A stretch of 64,000 nt of DNA from Seiridium cupressi (taxonomy: Eukaryota > Ascomycota > Sordariomycetes > Amphisphaeriales > Sporocadaceae): NCBI GenBank assembly GCA_036674765.1, contig JARVKI010000056.1, positions 186,001 to 250,000 of the forward strand, written 5' to 3'. Positions 1 through 11,431 of this stretch are shown piece after piece. Both the position numbers and the translations under genes were made by a program. Below the pieces are notes generated by a model. That model was not told where the DNA came from. It saw nothing but the letters and a program-made list of their open reading frames with translations, and did not search any database. Within the stretch, counting starts at the first letter, position 1. Each line of letters starts with the position of its first letter.

Positions 1-39
1 CATATTGTCACTGAGGACCTGTAGATGTATTGACTTACC

Positions 40-488
40 AGTCAACAAAGACAATGGATAAACTACACAGGGAAGTCGAAGACGTGGAAGAGGAGTTACG
101 CCTGTACAAAAGTAGCTACCCTATCGCAGGACTCACATGCACTTCTTGCGGTAGAAACCTTCCCGATAATGCAAAACCCTGTCGCCCTTGCAAAAACACG
201 GACCTCTCGCCTCGCTCCTGCACTCCTCAGGTCAGGATTGCGGAATATTTCTCAGTGCTGCGTCGTTGCAAGCTCTGGCCGTCGGTAACACCCTTTGCGA
301 CCTGCAGCCCCGCAGAGATTGCGTTTCGTTTTCAATATACTGAGAAGGACCTGAAGCATCAATGCGGAGGTAATGCAGATTGTCCGTTGGAGCGTAGGCT
401 AGCTGCTTCGATCGCGCTTATGAAGAAAACACTTGATCGATTGCGAGTAGCCTATGAGCGAAATGGTCGCGATGATGTGTTGTCCTGA
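40..488 (+). CDS. C-terminal exon of an unrecognised protein (5' part outside window)
   Basis: Open frame of about 150 codons ending in TGA at 486-488. It has no ATG at its left edge; a splice acceptor-like TTACCAG ends at 39, so this is probably the last exon of a gene that begins upstream, although an ATG at 54 could start a 144-residue product. The sequence begins with an acidic, probably helical stretch, followed by a small zinc-ribbon-like motif with two pairs of cysteines (CTSC and CRPC, 12 residues between pairs) around residues 40-58 and a basic helical tail. No family was recognised. Codon composition is coding-like, in contrast with the AT-rich DNA that follows. Confidence 0.55.
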
Positions 489-1397
489 GCCGGATGCACT
501 TGTGTGCTATATTGGATTGTTATTGTTCATGTTTGTTACGAGAAACCATCTACTAGGTTGATCTTGATAGTTCTTATATTTGCTTTTGCAAAATGATAAA
601 GAAAACTTGTTTTATTACCAATATTGTTGCTCATATTCAGATAGAAGTCTAGAATTCCGTTTTGTTTTTGTATCAGAATATTGTACTCTGAGTTACCTTC
701 TCCCAAAACTGCCTTTTGAAAACCTATATGGCAAGACTAGTACTCTGAAAACCGCTTTCTCCGCTCTAGGCTCCATAGCAACCATGTCACAGTTGCTTGG
801 CTATAATTACGTATATACTGTGGAGAGACAAACTCGCAATTTTCATTCCGGCCATGTGCTTGACTCCTGTAAGGGAATACCACCTTGTCTTGATTCTTTT
901 GACTAGACCAAAAGTGTTAATGTCTTAAGAGAATATTGAACCAGGCTGTCTTTTTAATTACAAAAAATGCCACTCCACTCTTACAGTAGCTCTAGTAGCC
1001 CGTTATCGCGATTCGGCACTTCGCAGATCTCTAAATTTATCTGAGTGGTCCAGTGTAAGGATAAAAAGCTCATCGGGCCTATATATAACTTGGTTGTGTC
1101 CGAAAAGAAACGACTTTATTGTTACTCCTCTCATACGGCATTGTAAGTCATCCAAAGAAGCTCCACCATCTCCATCTTCTCTTAGAATAAGCATTGATTA
1201 TGGCCCTCCCAATTGTCTGATTAAGGAACAGTTCGTAATAGAAGCATCAGGCGAGGTTTCGTAAAAATAGAACGGGAAAAATATGAGGGTCCTTAGCTTA
1301 TCGGTAACAGATAGTCTCACTATATCTAACTAGTTATATATATGCTAAACCGGTAAATATTCTACTTGGAACGAAGCAAGACTTTACTAAATCTGCT
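489..1397. other. Intergenic, AT-rich, no gene seen
   Basis: About 0.9 kb between the 3' end of the first gene and the 3' end of the MFS gene. Short open frames here are AT-rich and not protein-like. Nothing else was recognised. Confidence 0.5.
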
Positions 1398-3119
1398 TCA
1401 CACTGGTACGGCAGTCGTCTTTTCCTTTTTGTCAGTCCCATCTTTCTTCGCTTTGACACTTTTCCATTCCATTCCCAAGGAAGCCACAAAGCTGAGGCAT
1501 GCCAATCCAAGAGCTAAATACCAAATTGACCTGATAGAGTTATTATACACGTCAAGTACAACAGGTAGCATATCTGCGGAGACCATGCTGCGCAAGGAAG
1601 TCGCCCCGCCATTCGCCAGAGTGGAGGCATCTAGATTGGGAATTATCCCTCCTAATCCCCGGACTAGCTCCGCTTCAAGCAATGTCTGAGATGTTGTAAT
1701 GAATATCGTGGAGCCCAAGAAGTTCACAAAATTTAGCAGCGACAAAGCTATGGACATGTCGTTGTTCGACATGACAGTTTGAGCTGCGACGTTGGGCTGC
1801 TGAAGCCCAAGGCCGAAACCAATCCCGGTAACGATCTATCTTCATGTAAGTAATAGGCCGAAGGCATCTGAATGAGGGGCTTACCTGATAACCTACTGAA
1901 GCCCCCGTTGACGTATTAGGTTGCCGCAATGTAGATAGAGCTGATCCGATAACCAGAAGCGCGCTTCCGATGATCATCAATGGTGTGTAGTACCCGAGAG
2001 CGCTTGTGGCAATGCCACTCCCTATGACAGCGACGACGATGCTTAAAAGTAGAGGTAATAGTGATATACCCGAATCTTGTGGTGACTTGTCTTGTACGAC
2101 CTGGAACCAGATGGGTAGGTAGAATGTGAATATCACAAGCGCTGATCCTGATCCCACATATGCGAAGCACCCAGCAAAAATGCTTCGGTTGCGAAAGATC
2201 CGTGGCGGAACTGTTGCGTTCTCCTGGTGCCAGACTTGCGAAGCAACAAATGATAGACCTAGTACACCAAACACGACGAATAGAGCAATAATGCGACCGT
2301 CGCTCCACGGATATCTCGTGCCGCCCCATTCTAGCGCGAACAACAAGCAGATTACGGCCGGAGCAATCAAGACGAACCCAAGAGGATCCAACTGCTTGGC
2401 CTTCCCCAGCCAAGTGTCTGCTCTCCGCTCAATTGGTGGCGTTTTGGGAGCTAGTAAGACGAGTAAGATCAACGATACGATGCCGATGGGAAGGTTGATC
2501 CAGAAGCACCAGCGCCACGTGACCGATGTTAGGTATCCGCCGAGTATGGGTCCTATGGCGGACGTGATGCCGAATACAGAACCAAGAGCACCGATATACT
2601 TCGGCCTCGATTCCAAGGGAACGAGGAAAGTGATCAATAGAAAGGACCCCGCCGAAATACCTGCTCCGCCAACGCCCGTGATGACACGGCCAACAATTAG
2701 TGCATTGGACGTTGGTGCTGCTGCGCAAACAACGGATCCGATTTCGAAGACGGCAACAAGTGAGATAAGCACCCATTTGGTCGAATAATACTTGTATACA
2801 AGGCCAAAGGACAGCTGTAGGACGCAAAGAGGTAAAAGGAAGCCGGCTTCATACCAAGCTATGTCTCCGAAGCTGTTGAAGTCTTCCGATATCGAAGGTA
2901 TTGCTGTCCCTATGATGGTTCGATCCTGTTGTGATGTTAGATCCTGGCAAAGAAGGTTTCGGTGAAATTCCTTACTAGTGCAACCAGGAAGAAGGTGAGC
3001 CAGATTGCAGCCATCGCTGGCAGAACAATCTTGGAAGGCGGATACTGCCTGTCATCTTGCTTGTCATCTCGCTTCACTCCAAGCCCTTGGGTTTCATCCA
3101 GATTTTTCTGCCCATCCAT
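1398..3119 (-). CDS. MFS multidrug transporter, DHA2-like (14-TM) type
   Basis: Three exons: 3119-2976, 2925-1885 and 1835-1398, giving 540 residues. The introns are 50 and 49 nt with GTAAG donors, and joining is in phase. The first junction restores the family signature ALDRTIIGTAIP at the end of TM1. Other family features are a short hydrophilic N-terminus, the loop motif with RWCFWINLP after TM5, and about 14 hydrophobic segments, which points to the 14-spanner drug:H+ antiporter branch rather than the 12-spanner one. The expected role is proton-driven export of a toxic compound or secondary metabolite at the plasma membrane or vacuole; the substrate cannot be read from sequence. The gene is transcribed divergently from a Zn2Cys6 regulator 408 bp away, an arrangement typical of a transporter controlled by its neighbour. 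Confidence 0.9.
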
Positions 3120-3527
3120 GATTCACAGGGAAGTTTCGAAGATAGAAAAGAAAGAAGTCCGAAGTCAGTGGCACTAGTGTATTTTGCAGGTGATTGGTGT
3201 AATACATGAAGTCCCAGGACAACGCTGATGTGTGGAAATCACTTCTACTTAGACAGCTCATCGGTCATTAAAGTACTTGTTTGTTATGGCTGAGCTGGTC
3301 TTTGAATGTCATCATGACTTGAATGGTCGACCTTCCTGCCATCAGTTGGGCTTCGCTTTCTGACATCTAATTGGCTCGCTCGTCGACCGAGGCCCACTCC
3401 GAGCTGTCTTCGGCCCCACCACCGAGATTGCCTCTTACGAGCATGATCAAGATCCCGAGATCAACACATCGCCATAGCGTGCATCGACATCCATCGGCCA
3501 AGTTTCAGCTGCGCATACTCTTGGAAG
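3120..3527. promoter_or_regulatory. Shared divergent promoter, MFS transporter / Zn2Cys6 regulator
   Basis: 408 bp between the start codons of the two divergent genes. ATTGG (reverse CCAAT-box) elements occur at 3193-3197 and 3370-3374. No clear CGG-CGG regulator palindrome was identified, so autoregulation is only inferred from the layout. Confidence 0.5.
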
Positions 3528-5637
3528 ATGCGGACCCAAGCATGCGAGCCTTGTGCGAAGCGCAAGGTGCGGTGCGACAAAGAGGAGCCTTGCTCGAACT
3601 GCAAACGTAGAAAGCAAGATCGCTGCAGCTACGCGGAACTCCCTCCAGTCGACAGGATCCGAAAGCTTGAAGATCTCGTTAGATCTCTCGGAGGGAGTCC
3701 CGAAGATGCTGATGCACCGAGAATCCGTGCTCGCAGCACCGGCTCCTCGCCCGCTGCCCCTGCCAACCTATCGCCGCATGGACGCCAAGGACCGGCTAGC
3801 TCAAGTGACAAAAGCAGCAAAGACCCTGTTATCCTAGAAGAAGATGGGCAACAATACTATATTGAGTCGTAAGTCCTCCGTTAGAAACCCATCGACTTGT
3901 CGCTAAGTTAAAGGCGGGCTTGGCTGGTCCATGGCCATCGCGAAAGCGGGAATCGTCCTGGGGGTGCAACCAATCCGCTACTCCTCCGAAATGCGCCCTC
4001 TGCCTTCCAAAGCATAATATGCAGCAGACAGCCAACCAATTTGACCGCGGCACATCGTTTTGGAGACAAGACAAAAACGCTGTGGTCTATTTACAAGCAA
4101 AGAGTCGACCCTTTCATCAAGACAACCTTTAGTTGGGACCTGGAGCGCCTTGAGTCTAACGTAACATCCTCTCCCCAATCAACGCGATTAGACGACGCTG
4201 AGGACGCACTCATATCCTCAATCTACTTGGCTAGTGTGACTAGCCTGACCGATGCCGAATGTAGAGAAAGATTCAATCGATCGAAGAGCTCACTAGTCTC
4301 TGAGTGTCAGGCTCTGTGTGAGGAAGCACTAGCCAGAACGAATATACTATGCATGAAGAATATTGTTGCCCTTAAAGCTATGGCGGTCTACCTGGTGAGT
4401 TTTTTCGCTCGAATATGCCACAATCTACTTGACTAATAATGATTACAGTTCGTGGGACTCGATTGTTTAAGCACTCAGAGCCTATGGACCTTGATGGGAC
4501 TCGCCATCCGTAATGGTGAAAAACTGGGTATTCAACGCGACGGCACCTTGCTGGGACTTTCTCCTCTTCAGACAGAAGAGCGAAGGCGCCTCTGGTGGCA
4601 ATTGCAATACCTTGACTTGATCTTGGCGATAAAGCTGGGGGCAACACCATCGACACTAACGATAGAATGGGATGTGAAGCTCCCACTAAACATTGAGGAT
4701 GAAGATCTCCGCGCCGACATAGCAAGCTTTCCTGAAGAACGAAAGGGTCTCACGAGCATGTCATATTGTCTCTTCACCTACTACATTCTAAGCGAGCAAC
4801 GCCGATATCATGCTGATAAAGGACGATTCGAGTTGTCTTGGTCAACAAACCAGTCCGTACCGACCGAAGTCAAGAAAACTTTCATCGACTACCTAGAACA
4901 TGGTTTGAACAAGAACTTCCTGCAGTATTGCGACCCAATCAAGCCTCTCGACGTATTGATACAACTTATGTCACGGGCCCTTACTTGTGTTTTTCGCCAG
5001 CGCATCTTATTGACTATCGGCGGACAGTCTGGTCATGTGCAACAAGAACACCGTGGTCCACTATTAACGCTGTCGATGCAGCTAATGGAATACGCTATTG
5101 CCATGCATTCCCACCGACTTCTGAAGAACTTCCAATGGTTGACCACGAATGGCTTTCCGTGGCCCGCATGTGAGTATGATGTACTATGTTATTTCAGAGC
5201 CAAGCTTACAGGATTTAGTCATGGTTGTGCTTGTCGAAGCATCGAATGAGACTGACACAGATAAATGCCAGCACATCTGGGATGTGCTTTCAGACCTGTA
5301 TGCCTCCAACAAGTCACTTCTCGTGCTCGCAGAAGACCGGCGGAGGCTCCATGCAGCTGAATTAATAGTAGCGGCTTGGAAGACCTGTCAGAGCAGGGGC
5401 ACATTGGGCCGAACCCTACCGAGACCTGATTTTGTACTGAAACTTGAAAAACAATTGGCAGAATCTGTCGCAGCATCGACGCAGATGTCAGCTCCAAAAG
5501 ATACGGATGGAAATTTGCCTGGAGAACCGGCGGTGTTAGACACTTATCTGAGTTTTCTCGACGAGCAAGATGGAAATGGGTTACTCGAGCTGAATTTCCA
5601 AGATATCGATTGGTCTTTCTGGAACAGTTTTGATTAG
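3528..5637 (+). CDS. Zn2Cys6 transcription factor with fungal-specific TF domain
   Basis: Four exons, 3528-3868, 3914-4394, 4449-5169 and 5219-5637, give 653 residues. For the last intron I chose the acceptor GATTTAG ending at 5218, because both earlier AG sites create a stop codon. A binuclear zinc cluster lies at residues 6-33: CEPCAKRKVRCDKEEPCSNC, then a last Cys 12 residues later, followed by a short coiled-coil linker. The middle homology region (fungal_trans) follows, with the recognisable block FVGLDCLSTQSLWTLMGLAI and later RRRLWWQL. The C-terminal end is acidic and aromatic (DIDWSFWNSFD), which looks like an activation tail. The most likely job is pathway-specific control of the divergent MFS transporter gene and perhaps nearby metabolic genes. 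Confidence 0.9.
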
Positions 5638-5796
5638 TTAGTGAATACTTATCCGTATTATTGCGCTTGCTAAAATTTCTCATGTATTAAGCTCATGTTT
5701 GATAGAAAATTGTCTCTGATGTTATATATAGAGCACGACTACTGAAAATTCGACATAACTTTGATGCCCTTATTGACTCGAGTATGGTTTGCCATC

Positions 5797-6063
5797 TCAA
5801 TACGGACATCGATCCTCAAAGCCAGTCCACAGCCGTTCGAAATCATACCGTGTATATGATGTTGTGTAGTGGGCTTTTCTCGGACAGATGTCCCTAAACT
5901 CCGCAATGTTATACTTGCATGCAGTAAGTGCAACATCCCATAGATCGCCGCGGTATCCGCAGTTGTCGTCTGCTTCTCTTGCGAGTATTTGATAGTAGAC
6001 GTATTGACTGACGCTCTTGCCCTCATGGTCCTCCTGAAATTGGCTGGCGAGGTAAAGGGAATC
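5797..6063 (-). pseudogene. Orphan protein-like exon fragment, family not recognised
   Basis: An 88-codon open frame runs from just after a TAA (6066-6064) to a TGA at 5799-5797. It has no ATG, so it would be either the last exon of a gene or a leftover. The composition looks like a real soluble protein: cysteine and aromatic residues are spaced evenly, with motifs such as QYVYYQILAREAD, GYRGDLWDVALTA and FERLWTGFEDRC. An ATG-initiated frame on the same strand (6026-5739) overlaps it but has a less protein-like composition. I found no convincing upstream exon within 1 kb, so a gene remnant is the best guess. Confidence 0.35.
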
Positions 6064-7100
6064 TTAGGGGTTATCTATTAACAGCCGTATATATTAGATG
6101 CCACATTACATATTTGACGGAATAAGCCCGTACGATAGGAATCCTTTTGTTGCCCAGTGACAAAGACACGTTAAAGGCGACACCTCAAAGTTAATGCCAT
6201 TACTGTACGACATACCCTTCTGAAAGAAGCGTGTAGTCGGAACAAGAAGGTCCAACGCCAGGGCGCATCCAGCTGAGCCAGCGCCGAATAGAAGTAAAAG
6301 CTAGGGGCAAGCCTACTACATTTTAGGTCTAGCGATCTAGCGATTTAGCGAGTAACCAATCACAACCCCAGATGCGGCACGGTTTTGCATCAGTCCTGCG
6401 GCTTAGTTCTTCAGTAGCGCCATTTTAGCGAAATATCGACCTCGTCAGGGATGAGATGAAGGCTGCGAAAGATTAAGTTTTTTTTTTTTTTTTTTTTCGT
6501 TACCTGGTGATAATTTGCGATACAAAACATCGTATGTAAGGGGTATCATACTCAGTAGCAGGCCACTGCCCACGTCTTGGGGGTTTGTGCGCAATTGTGT
6601 TGTTCAAGATACAGCATCACGGGCCTCAACCCCATGGACTGTTTCCGGAGATGGGGAGAAGAAAACCCTATAGGAAGAAAGGCAAAATAAAAAAGGACTG
6701 GGAAGAAGGCGGAATAGACACTAACTTGTACCTTGGTCAAAAAGTGTGGGTGAGGCCAGTCTCATCCCGCTGCACTCTGGGGGTGCTATTGTTTCTCAGG
6801 TGGTAATCGAATGAAAGAGGACTTGGACTAAAGCCCGTTAAGGCAGATATGCTTGTTGTTGGGTGGTATAGACGAGACTTTATTTTTATTCAGGTACTCT
6901 GCACAGCATGGCCTGGGTCGATCTCCAACTCATGTTGGAAATTCCTTTTGAAAAGCAACGGCTGTACTGACTTGCTACCTAGGTATCGGAGAAAAGACGA
7001 AGAACTTATACATTCAAACCGGGAACCGTGTTCATCAGCATCCATCAATTTCATTAGCCACGGCACGAGCTCGATTAGGCAATCGCATATTACCGACACA
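6064..7100. other. Intergenic region with a T20 tract
   Basis: No gene was recognised. A homopolymer of 20 T lies at 6478-6497. The right part is the 3' flank of the Ppo gene. Confidence 0.45.
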
Positions 7101-10100
7101 TCAAGCATCGTAGTACAGCGTGAGAGATGTGGGGATGGGCGACTCCTTGGAGCTCGAGTCCAGATAGTGCCTCATCTTGATACCCGCAAGATCATGCTCC
7201 ACAATGGTAAACTTGCCTAACTTTCCTGGAGCTCGGCGTGGATTCTTCAACTTGAATACCTCCCTCAGTGTGGCGGCAAGAGCGGGGGTGACCAGTCGCG
7301 CACCAAAACAGAAGTGCAGACCATGGCCGAGGAGAATGTAATCCTTGAAAGAGCGGTGCGGGTTAAGCTTCTCTGGCTCAGGGTACTGGGCTGGATCCAT
7401 GGCGGCTTTGGATGTGGCAATGAGGATCGTGTGCCCAGCCTTGACGTTAACTGGTCCTCGAGCACCATCCAAGACTGTGACGTCTCTCGTCGCGACGCGA
7501 GGTAGGCCAGGCACGACGCCGGCGTGTCGCATACCCTCCATTACGAAGCCCTGAAGCTCACGATCAGATTTCTCTGGATCCATGTGTGCTAGTTCGATAA
7601 TACGCTCCTTGTATTGTTCGTAGCCCGGGCTCAGGTACAAGTCGATGAGCAGAGAGGCCTGCTGGGTGATGTTGCCTGCGACTGGAGCACCCATGCCGAT
7701 GCAATCACCAACCATGTCGCCAATTGGCAACTTGGAGTCATTGAGCGCGTGGTAAAGACGATCGGCTTGAGGGCCAACCTCGAAGGCACTGCTCTTAGCA
7801 AGCCAATCGACGGCCTTCTCCTTCATGCCCGTCTGCGTCTTCAGATGAGTCTCGAAGATGGGACGCAGAGCATCTCCTGCTTTCATCGCAGCCTCGCGAA
7901 GCTTCCATTCATTGACTGGCATGATGTTGAAGCTCTGGTACATAAACAAAATAAGATATGCCCCAAAAGCCTCATAGGGCGACACTAGTCCCCTCGGTTG
8001 CTCCGGAGTCTTGAGTGGGATTGCGAACTTGCCTGCTAGCCAAAGAATAGGAGTAATGTTAGTGACATCGCGAACAACATCAATCGATCTCCTGCCCTTC
8101 GACAATGTCAAAGCATTCTTGCTGATGAGCTTCTTGACATTAGCACTGAAGAACTCGAAGATGTCCTTTTCGAACCCCTCCTCCATGAAGACTTTGTGCA
8201 GGATATTAGATCGCTCGTCGTGTCTCTTGGCATCATCCCAACCGATCATGAAGTCATGGCCCGCGGTACAATTACGTATTGCATCTTGATACATAACTCG
8301 GAAGTTCTCGCGGTCTTCAAAGACCTTTTTACAGCCCTCGTGAGTCTGGACACTGATGATATCCATGCCGCTCTGTGGTCTCCGAAGATCATACTTCTCA
8401 AGCGCGCCATTACCCTTGAGTATTCCCCTGGCTGCTTCAGGTGTGTAGAATGGCAGGAGAGCATAAGATGAGGTGCCCGTAAAAGCTCCAGGAAGTCCTC
8501 TGAATATTATTTTGGACAGCATGCCACCGTATGATCCCGGTGCATTATCCTGAAGCAGTGCGGCACCCCACTGTGTTAGCGTATTACTGTTGAGATCGTA
8601 GCTGAGGAAGCGATCGCCGCGGACCAGAGCCACGGCATCGTCAAGAATGCCTCGACCAGTTGTTTGGCCAGGGCAGACGCCACTTCCGGGAATCGCAGGC
8701 TTGGTGCATTCGGCCATTAGGCCGGGGTAGAGCTCGAGGTTTTCAATGTGGCCATATAGAAGCTCGGCTGCCCTGGAGACAGTAGTATCCTCATTCCATT
8801 CCTCGAAGCTTTGATAGGGCTTCAAGTTAAGATACCGACGGAATCTACCAAGAGGTAAGCTAACATTAATTCTGAGATACTCACGGTTGCACTTACTCAT
8901 TGAGAGTGCACACATTGAACACTTCTCTTGCTTGCAGTTGTCCAAGAATGTCAACGATTCTTAGACTGGCGGGGGTTCCATGAGCACCAAACTCATGCGC
9001 TGGCTCCTCGATGGCATTCTTGATAAGATCAGCAAGCTGAACATCATTGAACCTCCCATCGGTCTGACGTTCGAGCCCTCCGAAGGTCCAGTCCTTGGGG
9101 TCGGTGTCCTTCAGCTTGTGGCCGTGCTTCATCATGACTTGGTAGAACATATCAACAGTGACATCATCGATGGACTCCAAGTTGGGAAAGTTCTCGCGGA
9201 GCACCATCTCCATCCAATCTGCGTCAGCAGCGCTGAGGGCAGCGTGCCAATGATACAGGACCGCAAATTCGACCGAGACCACATTTCCGCTACCACGTTC
9301 AACACGCTGTCCTGACTTCTTGATCTCTTTACCAAGATCGAGGTTCCACTCCGAGTTGGCTCTGGGAGTGTTCAGAATGGCCGAGACATAGTCTTTCAGG
9401 ACTACAGTGGCGAAGAAGCCGACATTAATATTGCGAGAGATCTGGAAAATGTCCTCATCTTGCCTGTAAAAGTGGTTAGTGCGCGGCCTTGGTGCTCCTC
9501 TTTACTAAATTACTTACCATTTCTTGCCTTCATCGTCGAGCTCCTCCCAAGGCTTGTACTTTCCATCTTCATTTACTTGGATCAGACTTTCGGCAATGAA
9601 GTTGTGGTGCCTGGAGAACAACACGAGCACTGCCACCACGGGTGGGGGCATCATCATGATTCTCTCAGAGGCAATGGAGTCGGCATATAGCAATCCATTC
9701 TCGTAGGATCGAACACGCACCTGCTCTTTCTCTGTGTTGCCATACAATGTGCTGAGATCCACATAACTAGATGTTTCATTGAGGAAGGGATCCTTCCGAG
9801 ACGTCTGGAAACACTCGTGGATAACCACCGTTGCAAATGCAAAGAACATGCGGTTGAGATCCGAAGGGTGTTTGCGAAACGGGCCTTCACGTCTCAGCAG
9901 TGCGTCATACACGGCCTCAACATCTGGAAGGTTTGGGCCCTTGGGCTTGATTGGGGGCACATTGCGCGCGTATGGCGAGCCAGCTTTGCCCATTTCGGGA
10001 TGCCATGGGTTGTTTCCGCCGCCATCATGTCTCCGATATCTCGATGTTGGTCCTGCTGTTGTGAGGGCTGGGTGGGGCAAGTCTGCCCAGAGCATTGTAA

Positions 10101-10404
10101 TGAAGGCATCAGAGATAGCTTCGCTCAAACCACTGCTCGGAGGAAGAGCTTGGAGCATGGACACACCCTTTTCCAACAGCAGGTCTTTGTCGTCTAGAGG
10201 CTCGCCAGTAGCAAGAGTTGGCAGGGCATGTGCAAGGGTGTGCTTGTCTTTGAAGCTCAATCCTCCCAGATCAGTGAAAACGCTCGTCTTCTCGCCGTTC
10301 ACTGCACCGGCCGCGGCAGCAGCCTGCTCATTCGTGCGTCCATCGGCGGCTTTGCTGGGACGCCTATTAATCGTACCGATCAGGGATTTCAGTCTGCCGG
10401 GCAT
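7101..10404 (-). CDS. ppo: Psi-producing oxygenase / linoleate diol synthase (heme dioxygenase-P450 fusion)
   Basis: Exons 10404-9518, 9463-8897 and 8844-7101 give 1065 residues, the usual length for this family. I chose the ATG at 10404; an in-frame ATG at 10527 would only add a low-quality leader. The N-terminal half is an animal-peroxidase/cyclooxygenase-like dioxygenase: distal histidine in HECFQTS (about residue 196), the family block SSYVDLSTLYGNT, SRHHNFIAE, and the tyrosyl-radical/proximal-ligand motif at about 366-369, here YHWH where the family usually has YRWH. The C-terminal half is P450-like: EGMR (ExxR helix K) and the heme-thiolate loop HGLHFCFG with Cys at about 997. The family oxidises linoleate/oleate to 8-hydroperoxides and isomerises them to diols, the psi-factor oxylipins that balance sexual and asexual sporulation. 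The Cys argues for a working second domain. Divergent from the DUF2235 gene. Confidence 0.93.
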
Positions 10405-11431
10405 TGTGATCTCGAGTGACACTTTTGGGATGAATTGAGACCTAGAATTCAAGATGGTGGAGGGCAAAGAGAAAGAAAGTCGTGCGCCTGGGCAGTCTTC
10501 ATGCGCCAAATCTTCATGTCCTCCCAATCTATTACATCATGGAGAAATGTAACCCAAGAGTACTTCGGACCACCGTTACCGTGGCTGGAAGCATGTCCAC
10601 CCAGTTGGGCTATTTGACTTTCATTTCAATGGTGCAAGTCGCCTACAGCAGGCGGAAATCTGACAAGAATCAATTGATTCGTGATGATTGGCTAAGGTCG
10701 GGATTGCGAGCTATCTTCAGCCTACACAACGGCACGGCGAGCAACGGGAAGAGTGGATTCCAGTCTAGAGTCGGTAGAGTATGTGCAGATCTCCAGTCAA
10801 GGGAGCTATGCTATTGGTTACTGCGGTCCACTTTCGCGTCCATCGAAGGTAATACTCGCCAAACGGACGGGCCAACCAGTTGGGAACGGAATTGCGGAGC
10901 TCAAATGCAGACCTTCATACGCTGTCGATGGGAGCTGAGACACTATCATCGGCGCTAGATGTATTCCGGCGCCAAATCTGTAGAACTTGACTTTCACCGC
11001 GTCGCGATCTGCTTACTAGTGGCTAGCTGACGGCGAGACAGAGTTGGTTCCAGTGCAATGCAGCGTGAATCAGCGTCGTCTGCAGCTACTAGCTGCATTC
11101 TGTCCAGCCAAGGGATGCAACATGAGGTATTCAACAATGTCATTAGACGTCATTGATTGGATGTGACCTTAGCAGATCAGAGACAAACTCCGCCGACCTG
11201 AAAATGAGAGCGGCAACTTGGCTTCTGTGGAGCAAGCCATGGCAGATCGTTGATTAACTTTCAGCATCCAACCAAATCGAGGGTAAAGTGATTTCGTTTC
11301 TGTCGATGGAGGTCCGATGGCCCCAAGAATTGCCTTTCGTTAAGCGTGGGCCAAACTCATATTCCTAATATTTACCAGTTCACGTTTATTCCGAGCTTCG
11401 ACCAGTATCCTTCTCCCAGCTGTCCACCATA
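10405..11431. promoter_or_regulatory. Divergent intergenic region, ppo / DUF2235 gene
   Basis: About 1 kb between the two start codons, certain to hold both promoters. No specific site could be assigned. The predicted frames inside it are not protein-like. Confidence 0.4.

Noticed and set aside
580..906. 108-codon plus-strand frame
   Set aside because: AT-rich, low-complexity residues, no family, and the DNA looks intergenic.
2126..2788. 220-codon plus-strand frame
   Set aside because: Antisense shadow of the MFS exon, whose reading frame and splice sites are well supported.
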